Shown piece after piece: positions 57,610-64,000 of a DNA stretch of 64,000 nucleotides. Under the pieces are notes generated by a model. That model was not told the DNA's origin. It saw only the letters and a program-made list of their open reading frames with translations, and searched no databases. The DNA comes from an uncultured Prevotellaceae bacterium (GTDB taxonomy: Bacteria > Bacteroidota > Bacteroidia > Bacteroidales > Bacteroidaceae), in contig ONDA01000020.1 of assembly GCA_900316475.1 (NCBI GenBank), forward strand, positions 41,335 through 105,334, written 5' to 3'. A program made the position numbers and the translations under genes. The first letter of the stretch is position 1, and the number at the start of each line of letters is the position of its first letter.

Positions 57610-59009
57610 TTTTCATTCTTAAACAGTTTCGACTGGTAGCCCAAGCACTGGAAGCCGTTGCGGTTGATGATGGGAATGATGCTCGTGGGCACCTTCAACT
57701 GGTTGCGCACCCAGAAGCAGATGCTCGTTGACATGCCGATGGTGTCGGTATATTTCATCAGTCGCTGTATGTTCTCAATGGAGAGTGCACGGTTGGGCGC
57801 TGTGCGTCCGCGCTGTTTGCGGTGGTCGGCGTTCTTCGGACTGATGTAGTCCATGTAGAGGTCGCGCTCCATCGTCTTGTCGAAGTAGCCTAACCATTGT
57901 CCAAGCTGTGCCAGGTTCTCCATGCAGGCGGTAAGGAACTCAGGCTTGTAGTTCACGATGCCGGCATCGTGGAGCATGTCGAAGAACTCCTTGATGTGCT
58001 CGTCGGTGAGATAGGGCACGAAGATGGGCTGCACCAGTGCCGAGTTGGCCTGTATGCCGCGCTCCTGACACATCTTCACGGCGGCCATGCGTTCTTCTAT
58101 AGGGGCGGCATAAGGCTCCAGCAAGTCGCGGAAGGCTTTGGGCATGATGCTCACCGAGGTGTTGAACTGCATCTTGTCCTTCAACTGCTCGAAGAGGTCG
58201 AGGATGGTCTCGCCCTCGTTCTCCACCAGCAGGTGCTTGGTACCAGCCTTCGAGGCAATGAAGAGGCGGGCATTGCTGTTGGGATAGCGCTTGAAGTGGG
58301 CAATGAACTCACGCAGGATGCGGTGGGCAATGCCGGTGTAGAGCGTAGGCTCCTGCAGGGCCTCGGTCTTGGGTGTGAAGTAATAGTAGTGGTTCCAGTT
58401 CTTGCCGCGGCTCAGGGCTACAATCTGTCGCTCTATCTCCTTCTTCTTCTCCGGTGCCTCTTCGATGGCCTTGGCCAGCTCCTGCAGCAAGCGGCTGCGC
58501 TCCTGAATGTCCTCCTTCGTCACGGCGTTGGGCCTCATTCCCGACGTACCGTCGCCTACCCGTAGCCTTTCGCTGCAAGCGCCGTTCATCTCTTCCAACA
58601 GCTTGCGCACATAGAGGTGGTAGTTCTCGTAGGCCACTAATTTCTGCTCGTGTACACCATCGGTCACCAAGCAGTACTGACAACCCACGTGGCAGCCCTT
58701 GATGGGGTTCACCTCGAAGGTCAGCGTCGGACAGCGGCCGGTGTAGTTGTGTATTTCTGTCTCCACGGTGTCGGGGTCGCAGTCCTCTAAGTAAAGCACC
58801 GACTTGGGAATGACGGTGTGTTCTTCTAAGCGTTTCATAAACAGTTTCGACCCTCGGATGAGTCCTTGCAGGGTTTCCTCAGAGGGTTCAATGGTGACAC
58901 CGAGTTGTTTCAGGTAGTCGGCATCGACAATCTTGGGCTTGAAGTCCTTCAGATTGTAAGCGTCAGTCTCATGCTCGTAGAGATTGCGCATTTCAATGGG
59001 TTGTTTCAT
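57606..59009 (-). CDS. Radical SAM protein in polysaccharide locus
   Basis: 467 residues. The cluster motif is GCHVGCQYCLV near residue 104-112 (CX3CX2C), preceded by TLTFEVNPIKG. A charged helical insertion of about 70 residues (EDIQERSRLLQELAKAIEEA to EIERQIVALSRGKNW) follows soon after, then NARLFIASKAGTKHLL, FNTSVSIMPKAFRDLLEPY, MCQERGIQANSALVQPIFVPYL and STSICFWVRNQLKVPTSIIPI. The layout is reminiscent of spore-photoproduct-lyase-like radical SAM enzymes but not convincingly a member. The target is probably a sugar, nucleotide sugar or the acyl/aminoacyl group handled by the next genes. It starts 46 nt after the phosphoglycosyl transferase. Confidence 0.8.
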   Translation of the reverse strand: MKQPIEMRNLYEHETDAYNLKDFKPKIVDADYLKQLGVTIEPSEETLQGLIRGSKLFMKRLEEHTVIPKSVLYLEDCDPDTVETEIHNYTGRCPTLTFEVNPIKGCHVGCQYCLVTDGVHEQKLVAYENYHLYVRKLLEEMNGACSERLRVGDGTSGMRPNAVTKEDIQERSRLLQELAKAIEEAPEKKKEIERQIVALSRGKNWNHYYYFTPKTEALQEPTLYTGIAHRILREFIAHFKRYPNSNARLFIASKAGTKHLLVENEGETILDLFEQLKDKMQFNTSVSIMPKAFRDLLEPYAAPIEERMAAVKMCQERGIQANSALVQPIFVPYLTDEHIKEFFDMLHDAGIVNYKPEFLTACMENLAQLGQWLGYFDKTMERDLYMDYISPKNADHRKQRGRTAPNRALSIENIQRLMKYTDTIGMSTSICFWVRNQLKVPTSIIPIINRNGFQCLGYQSKLFKNEK

Positions 59010-59055
59010 GTTACTATAATATTATTTTTTCAATCTTCTCTCTTTGACGTTTATA

Positions 59056-60420
59056 TCAACAAGCTTGCTGGTCTCTCTTAAACATTAGTTTTACCGTCAT
59101 CCAGATGATGCGCAGGTCGAGCCACAGACTCCAATGTTGGATATACCAGATGTCGCGCTCCACGCGCCCTTCCATCTGCCACAACTCACGGGTCTCGCCA
59201 CGGAAGCCTGTCACCTGCGCCCAGCCTGTGATGCCGGGCTTGACGAAATGGCGCACCATGTACTTGTCTATCAGTCGGTCGTATTGTTCCGTGTGGGTCA
59301 GCATGTGGGGGCGGGGCCCCACGATGCTCATGTCGCCGCGCAACACGTTCCAGAACTGGGGCAGCTCGTCAATGCTGGTCTTGCGTATGAAGTTGCCGAA
59401 GGGGAACTTGCGCGGGTCGTCCTTGGTTGCCTGCTGGCTGTCGGCGGTGCTATTCACGTGCATAGAACGGAACTTCCAACACCAGAACTCGCGCCCGTCG
59501 AGCCCCGTGCGCCGCTGGCGGAAGAAGATGGGACCAGGGCTCTGACGCTTGATGATGATGGCGATGAATGGCAGCAACAAGACTGTGGGTGCCAGGAAAA
59601 TGGCAGACAGCAGGATGTCGGCCAGACGCTTAAACAGTCTGTTCAGCGGGTCCTCCAACGGACTGGAGTAGGTGCCCATCACTTCCAGGTCGTCCATCTG
59701 CACAGGTTGCATGTTGAGTTTTTCTTCTGCCGTAGTCACATAGTAGAATTTTATCATCCGGTGCCGGCACAGACTTGCTGTCCGCTCTATGAGCTGGCGC
59801 TCTCGTCGCGGGGCACACAGATAGACCTCATCGCCCAGGCGCAGGTCCTCGGGGTGACCCAGCAGCGCGAGAAATTCGGCGGTGGAGGCATAACTGCTAC
59901 GCAACTTATAGCCGTAGGATGGGATGCTGAGAATACGCTGGTGCAGTCGTTGCAGCTCTTCGTCAGACCCGACGAAAGTGACTGTACGCGTGTTGAAGCC
60001 CTGTCTGCGGAGTCGCTTCAGCGCCTCGCGTTCAACGAAACGCAGCAGTATGATGACAGTCCAGAGAGTCAGCCCCATGAAGAGCAACTGCCATCCTATG
60101 CGATACATGAACCCGACGGAACGCAGCAGCAGGTATGACACCACAACCTGTGTTGCCACTAATAGGGTGCCGCGCCGCAGGATGTCGCCAGCCCCCACCA
60201 TCCGCTGATGGATGGTAGAGTAGAACCAATACTCAGCCAGTACCATGCTCATGGTGCATATTCCCCAGAACAGGCGATGCTTGTCGTCAGTCCATTCCTC
60301 AGCGTCGGGAATAAAGTCTGCCACTACAGGCAGTAGCAGCCACAGTGCCACAAAGTCAAGCGCAATGACTGTCCACTTGATGAGGCGATTGGTCTGGTTG
60401 TGATTATTAATTCCCTTCAT
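59056..60420 (-). CDS. Undecaprenyl-phosphate sugar phosphotransferase (initiating PGT)
   Basis: 454 residues. Four or five N-terminal membrane helices, a CoA-binding-like Rossmann segment (NTRTVTFVGSDEELQRLHQRI), then the catalytic bact_transf domain: FKRLADILLSAIFLAPTVLLLPF, SPGPIFFRQRRTGLDGREFWCWKFRSM (in parts: GPIFFRQRRTGLDGR), TSIDELPQFWNVLRGDMSIVGPRPHM (conserved D-E catalytic dyad) and VKPGITGWAQVTGFRGET. It transfers a sugar-1-phosphate, often glucose or galactose, to undecaprenyl phosphate to start the repeat unit. It overlaps the antiterminator gene by 4 nt. Confidence 0.92.
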   Translation of the reverse strand: MKGINNHNQTNRLIKWTVIALDFVALWLLLPVVADFIPDAEEWTDDKHRLFWGICTMSMVLAEYWFYSTIHQRMVGAGDILRRGTLLVATQVVVSYLLLRSVGFMYRIGWQLLFMGLTLWTVIILLRFVEREALKRLRRQGFNTRTVTFVGSDEELQRLHQRILSIPSYGYKLRSSYASTAEFLALLGHPEDLRLGDEVYLCAPRRERQLIERTASLCRHRMIKFYYVTTAEEKLNMQPVQMDDLEVMGTYSSPLEDPLNRLFKRLADILLSAIFLAPTVLLLPFIAIIIKRQSPGPIFFRQRRTGLDGREFWCWKFRSMHVNSTADSQQATKDDPRKFPFGNFIRKTSIDELPQFWNVLRGDMSIVGPRPHMLTHTEQYDRLIDKYMVRHFVKPGITGWAQVTGFRGETRELWQMEGRVERDIWYIQHWSLWLDLRIIWMTVKLMFKRDQQAC

Positions 60421-61118
60421 TTTACTCTCAGAAAAGCTGTTGGTATATAGGCTGTCGAGACAAGTCCGACATCAGTCAAAGAGATAACCACCCGCTGCTG
60501 GCCCGACACACGAGCCACCCTCCCCTCGACTCCCTTGAACATACCGTCGATGACCTCGACCGTCTCGCCGTCCTTGAAATGGCACTGCGATTCGTCTACG
60601 AATTTCAGGTGCTCACTGCTATTGCATGTGGCAATGATGAAGTTCTCCATCTCCTTGTGGGAAACGGTCAATGGAGGATTCTTCTGGTTCTCGTCCAACT
60701 CAAAATGATTATAATAATAAGTAAGAAAGGACAGGGCTGGTGTGTTCTTAACATACTCCTCAGCCTTGTCCTCGGTGGTATAGACGAAAAGAAGGTTCGG
60801 GATCAACGTCTCCAGAACCTTCTTTTGTTTACCGTTTACCGTCTTGCGAACATAGCGCTTGGCGATATATACAAACGTGCCATCTTCTACAATATAGTCT
60901 GATGCCCAGTCTTCTCTTCCGTAAGAGGCACGGAACACATACCAACTTTTGCCTGGTGTAGGCACATATCTTACCGACACCCCTGTTTGTGAGCTTTTGG
61001 CTTCGGGGATGGTATCAGGGGCTAATCGACCTTCGGTCGCTTCGATACTTCGAAGAACCCTGACACTCGGAGGATTTGCCTGGCCTCGTCCAGTTTCCAC
61101 ATTAGACAATGTGCTCAT
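60417..61118 (-). CDS. upxY: UpxY-family NusG-like transcription antiterminator
   Basis: 233 residues from MSTLSNVETGRGQ. The much longer frame to 61385 was rejected because it would translate the leader terminator hairpin. NusG N-terminal (NGN) domain: KSWYVFRASYGREDWASDYI, then PNLLFVYTTEDKAEEYVKNT. C-terminal KOW-type segment: HFKDGETVEVIDGMFKGVEGRVARVSGQQRVVISL. UpxY proteins act on their own operon leader to stop premature termination in capsule loci of Bacteroides. First gene of the operon. No upxZ partner follows. The first 40 residues are an unusual Ser/Arg-rich extension. Confidence 0.85.
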   Translation of the reverse strand: MSTLSNVETGRGQANPPSVRVLRSIEATEGRLAPDTIPEAKSSQTGVSVRYVPTPGKSWYVFRASYGREDWASDYIVEDGTFVYIAKRYVRKTVNGKQKKVLETLIPNLLFVYTTEDKAEEYVKNTPALSFLTYYYNHFELDENQKNPPLTVSHKEMENFIIATCNSSEHLKFVDESQCHFKDGETVEVIDGMFKGVEGRVARVSGQQRVVISLTDVGLVSTAYIPTAFLRVK

Positions 61119-61586
61119 ATCGGACCTTTTTTGTTGGCTCGATGCCTGACACAAAAAAAGCGTGGAATCGCTGTTGTCCGTTCCACGTGTCGAGGCTCTT
61201 GCATTGCCTATTGCTGTTGAACAGACAACGTTAGAGCCCACGCCGATATGAATATAGTACCCCAAAGCCCTACGGACGCCATTCGTGCTCCATATTGGCA
61301 AAGGGGATGCGTATAAACACATCCCGAGGACGTCTACCGTTGCTAAGTTCAAGACAGCAATCGATTGGTTGCAAGATTTCGACACGTCTTAAACAAAGCG
61401 TCGTAAACGCCTTTCTATGTCATTCCCCGCTTCCCACCTCTGGCGGAATCGCCTTGCGGCTTTTCCGATGCAGCCCGCCTCGTTCGACTCCGTCCGAAGA
61501 CTTCGCCTCTCTCAGCACGGCGTGAGCTGTTTTGTTTTCAAATAGTCGCTTTAAACGACAGTCATCCAACAGAGAATGCGGAAAAT
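61119..61586 (-). promoter_or_regulatory. Long 5' leader of the polysaccharide operon
   Basis: About 470 nt lie between the predicted transcription start near 61586 and the upxY ATG. It contains an intrinsic terminator 35 nt before the ATG and further potential stems, including CTCGACAC/GTGTC that encloses the terminator. No gene is supported in it. This arrangement is what an UpxY antitermination target would look like. Confidence 0.6.
61153..61187 (-). terminator. Intrinsic terminator (attenuator) in the upxY leader
   Basis: Minus strand: CGTGGAA, 13-nt loop, TTCCACG, then C and seven T. The perfect 7-bp stem with a U-tract lies upstream of the first gene, so it can only act as an attenuator for the operon. 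Confidence 0.8.
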
Positions 61587-61591
61587 CGTTG

Positions 61592-61624
61592 CAAAGGTAG
61601 CAAAAAAAGTCAAATAAAAGCAAA
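61592..61624 (-). promoter_or_regulatory. Promoter of the polysaccharide operon
   Basis: Minus-strand TTTG (61621-61624), 21 nt, TACCTTTG (61592-61599). It is the only full-consensus promoter seen upstream of upxY. No inverted repeats of the invertible-promoter type flank it. Confidence 0.65.
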
Positions 61625-61741
61625 AAACTTTCAATTTCCGTCGATTTTAATAAATTATTTGTTCTTTTTTTTGCGCAAATAGTTGTCAAAAGTGACAAAC
61701 CAGCGATAATCAAGCAATAGATAAAGGAAGAATAAAAGAGT

Positions 61742-62074
61742 GACGTGCGCTCGTTCCTCAAGTACCCCGACAAGCTGTTCCGTAGGGTGCGCGACGAGAA
61801 GGGCGTGCTGTGCCTCAGTAAGGCAGCGCAGGAGTTCCATCCCGGCCGTGGCGTGTACCGCTCAAGCTACAAGAACGCGCTGCGCCTGACGGCCACCGAG
61901 ACGAACATGGCCTACCGTTCAGCGGACAGCAGGCGGTGGCAGCAGATTCCGTTCGTCATCGGAATAAAAATTCAGTGCAGTAAAACAAACCACCCCGTAA
62001 CGGACATCTGCGACGAGCCCCGCAGCCGTACGTCCCGCAAGAACAGCTCAACAGACACAATTGATACAAGATAA
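61742..62074 (+). pseudogene. Fragment of a phage minor head (Mu gpF-like) protein
   Basis: The frame encodes DVRSFLKYPDKLF, GVLCLSKAAQEFHPGRGVYRSS, KNALRLTATETNMAYRSAD and RRWQQIPFVIGIKIQCS, then HPVTDICDE, after which it goes out of frame. Y-R-S-S-x-x-N-A-x-R-L-x-x-T-E-x-N-M-A-Y-R-x-A-D and the D-I-C-D motif are typical of the C-terminal part of phage head-morphogenesis proteins in Bacteroidetes prophages. The usual G-W-H-P-x-C-R-C ending and the whole N-terminus are missing. It is a remnant with no other phage gene nearby. Confidence 0.55.
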
Positions 62075-62140
62075 TTGGGATTTAAATCGCCTTGAAAGAA
62101 ATCAATATTTAATTCCTAATGAATTAACCAATTTCAACCG

Positions 62141-62222
62141 CACAGGTCGGAAATTTTCAGGTAAGGCCGTGACGTTTTTCTGTAAGGCCGTGAAATTTTC
62201 ACGAGAGGCCGTGACGTTTTCA
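62141..62222 (+). repeat. Tandem array of ~21-nt AGGCCGTGA units (family 1)
   Basis: Four degenerate units (GGTCGGAAATTTTCA, AAGGCCGTGACGTTTTTCTG, AAGGCCGTGAAATTTTCACG, GAGGCCGTGACGTTTTCAC). Same family as the arrays at 3981-4020 and 11888-11990. Confidence 0.7.
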
Positions 62223-62371
62223 CTAACCTACGCGCGCGTACGCGTGATAACTCTTACGGCTCACCCGTGAGATGTCACCCGTGAGATATCAATGCCATTA
62301 AGCCATCCACGGACTTTTTCCCTGCGCCTCCTTTTCAGCATATTTTAAAACGATTTTGTGCTGCAAAGATA

Positions 62372-62460
62372 CACTTTTTCAAGCGAATAACCATTATCTC
62401 AACGCACTTTTTCAAACGAAAATTATATATTTTAACGCATTTTTTCAAGCAAATGTGTCA
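62372..62460 (+). repeat. 33-nt-period tandem repeat
   Basis: Units start at 62372, 62405 and 62438, each beginning CA(C/T)TTTTTCAA(G/A)C and ending near AACG. The third unit is partial. The period equals 11 codons, so one frame gives 11-residue peptide repeats (ALFQANNHYLN, ALFQTKIIYFN), but there is no further coding evidence. Confidence 0.6.
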
Positions 62461-62518
62461 AATCCATCAATTGATTCGGGAATGCATCTTCGCACGAGTT
62501 TACGAGTGCAAAGGTACG

Positions 62519-62561
62519 AAAATCCCCCGAAACTGCATTAACACAATTTTCGGGGGATTTT
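62519..62561. terminator. Isolated strong hairpin
   Basis: AAAATCCCCCGAAA pairs perfectly with TTTCGGGGGATTTT (14 bp) around a 15-nt loop. It could terminate in either direction. No intact gene ends next to it. Confidence 0.6.
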
Positions 62562-62653
62562 ACCAAATTCGGAAAAAACAATCACGCTAGTATCGTTGGC
62601 GTTAGGCCCTACTCACCGACGGTAGCTTATTGGTTTTAGTACTTATGTTACAT

Positions 62654-63015
62654 TCACTTGAGCGGACCACCGCCGTTGCTTGTGGGATTGCCCCAAACCA
62701 ATTGCTGGTTGGTGCGCAGCCAGTTGCCCCATCTAGTCAGTTTGTGGAAGGTGGTCTGCTCGTAGCCTTGGTCGAAATTGCACAGATGATTGGGGGCAAA
62801 ATACTCAACAAGAGGCAATTCAGCGGCATTTGCCGTGTAGAATGTGTTGTTGGTCAGGCAGACGCTCAGTGTGTAGTGGTCCAGATGCTGTTCGCCCCTG
62901 GTTCAGGAACAGGGTTGTCGTCGTTGTCCGACGAACACGAGGTGAATACGCTTGTGCCGCAGATGAGGGTGGCGGCCAGCACCCATTGCATTAAATTCTT
63001 CATTATCTGTTTCAT
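62654..63015 (-). pseudogene. Broken lipoprotein gene
   Basis: From the ATG at 63015 (or the in-frame one at 63003) the minus strand encodes a lipoprotein signal peptide (MQWVLAATLICGTSVFTSC) and SSDNDDNPVPEPG, then stops at 62866. In a different frame the DNA carries on as DHYTLSVCLTNNTFYTANAAE, LPLVEYFAPNHLCNFDQGYE and TRWGNWLRTNQQLVWGNPTS to a stop at 62654. The two parts look like the ends of one larger Prevotella lipoprotein joined by a deletion or frameshift. I cannot name the original protein. Confidence 0.65.
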
Positions 63016-63021
63016 TATTTT

Positions 63022-63213
63022 TTAATTGTTTGTAACTATATACGAACAGTATTTACTTAGCAGATTAGCTAATGGCAAATCACCTTTATGGTAGCGTTCT
63101 GCGTCAAGATTTAGAATTCTTTCGCGTATTGTTTTCTTTCCTTTGAACAAGGCATTGAGATATGGAATGCCATTCTCTTCTGTGATATTTACTTCAGTAA
63201 AGAATTGTGTCAA
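63022..63213 (-). CDS. Small protein, unknown function
   Basis: 63 residues (MTQFFTEVNITEENGIPYLN, then basic and leucine-rich helices), no signal peptide. I recognise no family. Support for a real gene is a full-consensus promoter ending 36 nt before its ATG. It may also be the remaining piece of a larger protein, given the decayed neighbourhood. Confidence 0.45.
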   Translation of the reverse strand: MTQFFTEVNITEENGIPYLNALFKGKKTIRERILNLDAERYHKGDLPLANLLSKYCSYIVTNN

Positions 63214-63248
63214 GTCTAAAACAGCGACTAACGTCGCAAATTCTGCGA

Positions 63249-63280
63249 CAAAGATACGAAATTAATGTCGAATAGCCAAA
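63249..63280 (-). promoter_or_regulatory. Promoter of the 63-residue gene
   Basis: Minus-strand TTTG (63277-63280), exactly 20 nt, TATCTTTG (63249-63256). Confidence 0.6.
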
Positions 63281-63312
63281 CAGATCTGCAAATAATCGCA
63301 TATTATGCGACG

Positions 63313-63357
63313 TTTTTAGTCAATAAGCGTCGGAAGCTTTCTTCCGAAGACTAAAAA
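63313..63357. repeat. Nested palindrome
   Basis: TTTTTAGTC at the left pairs with GACTAAAAA at the right. Inside, TCGGAAG pairs with CTTCCGA around a 4-nt loop. It lies directly beside the terminator at 63353-63382. Confidence 0.6.
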
Positions 63358-63382
63358 AAAGACCTGCCCAAGCGGACAGGTC
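63353..63382 (-). terminator. Terminator of the right-edge gene
   Basis: Minus strand GACCTG, a loop region with CCGCTTGG, CAGGTC, then eight T. It lies about 115 nt after the stop of the gene at the right edge. Confidence 0.75.
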
Positions 63383-63498
63383 CCTTTACTTATGCAGAAT
63401 GTGCTTTCTTTTTAACATATTTAGACGAATTGACATCTCCTCTTGACCACGTTCATCGTGGGTTTACAATAATTCTTTTTCATTGTTCTGCTTGTTTT

Positions 63499-64000
63499 TT
63501 ATTTGATTATTACTTTACGTCCGTTATTCACATAAACGCCCTTCACGCTGGGCTTGCCGCTGAGCTTGCGGCCGTCGAGGGTGAACCACGCATCAGAATT
63601 CGTGTCATTCGTGTAATTCGTGGTCGAAATAATTCCCGTGGCCTCGTCGTCGCCGAAGTCGATGTTGAACGCGGTGAGGCGGCGGGCCAGGGCTGCGCCG
63701 TCGCCGCCAATCTTGAAGTAGGCGCGCTGGGCACCGATGGTAGCATCCTTCAAGGGATAGTACAGCGTGTTCTCGCCGCCCATGAACAATATGCTCTTGT
63801 CTTCGCTGGTAAACGCTGTGCTCTTATAAGTGCCTGCGAAGCGCACACGGCTATCGCCACTGGCGTGGTTGTCGTAGCTGCGGTCGGTGCCATCGATGGT
63901 CACGCCCTCGAACACGGGATTCTCGATGTTCGAGGTACCATCACCGTCCCACTTAATGATATAAGGCGTACCTGCCTCCAAAGTGTTCACTGCATCGCCG
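63499..64000 (-). CDS. C-terminal part of a large secreted protein with sorting-like tail (truncated by window edge)
   Basis: The frame is open to base 64000, so only the last 166 residues are seen; the GTG at 63990 is internal. It is beta-rich: TPYIIKWDGDGTSNIENPVFEGV, SRVRFAGTYKSTAF, ILFMGGENTLYYPLKDATIGAQRAYF (in parts). This resembles the repeat-like C-terminal region of Prevotella surface proteins that precedes the tail. The tail AWFTLDGRKLSG, GVYVNNGRKVIIK matches the motif in the proteins ending at 2739 and 34806. A repeat-like DNA stretch (63596-63625) encodes TTNYTNDTNSD just before the tail. Confidence 0.65.
   Translation of the reverse strand, partial: GDAVNTLEAGTPYIIKWDGDGTSNIENPVFEGVTIDGTDRSYDNHASGDSRVRFAGTYKSTAFTSEDKSILFMGGENTLYYPLKDATIGAQRAYFKIGGDGAALARRLTAFNIDFGDDEATGIISTTNYTNDTNSDAWFTLDGRKLSGKPSVKGVYVNNGRKVIIK
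63596..63625. repeat. Repeat-like insert inside the right-edge gene
   Basis: Three near-tandem AATTCGTG / TCATTCGTG / TAATTCGTG units in frame, encoding an Asn/Thr stretch between the last domain and the sorting-like tail. Confidence 0.55.

Larger units (their letters stand above)
62075..62640. other. Gene-free repeat-rich spacer
   Basis: Contains the family-1 repeat array, a 33-nt-period repeat, a -7-like CAAAGGTA complement (about 62509) and a 14-bp hairpin. The short frames through it (for example 62356-62541) consist of repeat translations and have no other support. Confidence 0.6.

Noticed and set aside
59134-60138. 334-codon open frame opposite the phosphoglycosyl transferase
   Set aside because: It mirrors codon structure of the real gene and has no motif, start signal or promoter of its own.
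61119-61385. 89-codon N-terminal extension of UpxY
   Set aside because: It would translate the leader terminator hairpin; NusG homology and a sensible start begin at 61118.
61592-61624. Invertible promoter for the capsule operon
   Set aside because: I found no inverted repeats flanking this promoter within the window, unlike typical Bacteroides capsule promoters.
61420-61773. 117-codon minus-strand frame in the capsule leader region
   Set aside because: It runs through the promoter and AT-rich spacer, has no family resemblance and unlikely composition.
62356-62541. 61-codon plus-strand frame
   Set aside because: It is a translation of the 33-nt repeats and a promoter-like segment, with no independent coding evidence; kept only as a low-interest observation.
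62630-63025. 131-codon plus-strand frame
   Set aside because: It is the antisense of the broken lipoprotein, whose signal peptide and lipobox are clear on the minus strand.

Overview
The window looks like a chromosome segment from a Prevotella-type member of the Bacteroidales (Prevotella, Segatella, Xylanibacter or a near relative). The evidence is family content and control signals. There are DUF4827, DUF4251, DUF3078 and DUF1573 proteins, a PorT-type barrel, a CHU_C gliding-motility C-terminus, a Porphyromonas-like DPP5, and an UpxY-type NusG paralogue opening a polysaccharide operon. Promoters fit the Bacteroidetes pattern TTTG - about 20 nt - TAnnTTTG. Base composition is near half GC by eye. 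Parts of the polysaccharide locus (about 44.1-47.5 kb) are clearly more AT-rich.

Layout. 1-2.7 kb: 3' part of a secreted glycoside hydrolase. 2.8-8.9 kb: minus-strand housekeeping genes (orphan Vsr, DUF4251 lipoprotein, GlmM-type mutase, DUF4827 lipoprotein, NrnA-type DHH phosphoesterase, 5'-nucleotidase). 8.95-9.15 kb: tRNA-Glu and a tRNA-Ser-like gene. 9.3-11.5 kb: lipoprotein, PepD and an FMN-binding protein. 11.5-12.3 kb: repeat-rich spacer. 12.3-17.0 kb: a beta-barrel protein, a small unknown, UvrA and a CHU_C protein. 17.1-23.2 kb: plus-strand operon (LysM/periplasmic-binding protein, PorT-like, POT peptide transporter, NhaC-like antiporter, EEP phosphatase). 23.4-31.8 kb: minus-strand operon (YidC, DPP5, MFS, DUF1846, MFS). 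31.9-39.0 kb: DUF3078 facing a DUF1573 / GH105 / CotH / GlyA row.

39.4-61.6 kb is a contiguous exo- or capsular polysaccharide operon read right to left. It runs: promoter and long attenuator-bearing leader, UpxY, initiating phosphoglycosyl transferase, radical SAM, ATP-grasp, WbqC, DegT aminotransferase, sugar-transfer ATP-grasp, GT-D-like protein, Wzx, GT2, Wzy, GT2, two GT4, a split GT4, GT26, Wzc tyrosine kinase, HAD hydrolase, Wza and a His-rich membrane peptide. The expected scheme is repeat-unit initiation on undecaprenyl phosphate, elongation by the glycosyltransferases, Wzx flipping, Wzy polymerisation and Wzc/Wza export. The block 53.3-59.0 kb probably makes an unusual acylated or amidated amino-sugar. 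A relic 3' end of a second phosphoglycosyl transferase at its edge shows it arrived by recombination. 61.7-63.2 kb is a scar zone with a phage head-protein fragment, dispersed repeats, a broken lipoprotein and a small unknown gene. The window ends in another secreted protein with a C-terminal sorting-like motif.

Most notable: (1) the radical SAM / ATP-grasp / WbqC / DegT / ATP-grasp cassette with its recombination scar; (2) short intergenic-type repeats sitting in frame inside several conserved genes (uvrA, glmM, vsr, MFS, ATP-grasp); (3) a perfect 29-bp inverted repeat enclosing a promoter-like loop next to the 3' end of the polysaccharide operon; (4) a HAD hydrolase in the slot usually held by the Wzb phosphatase.
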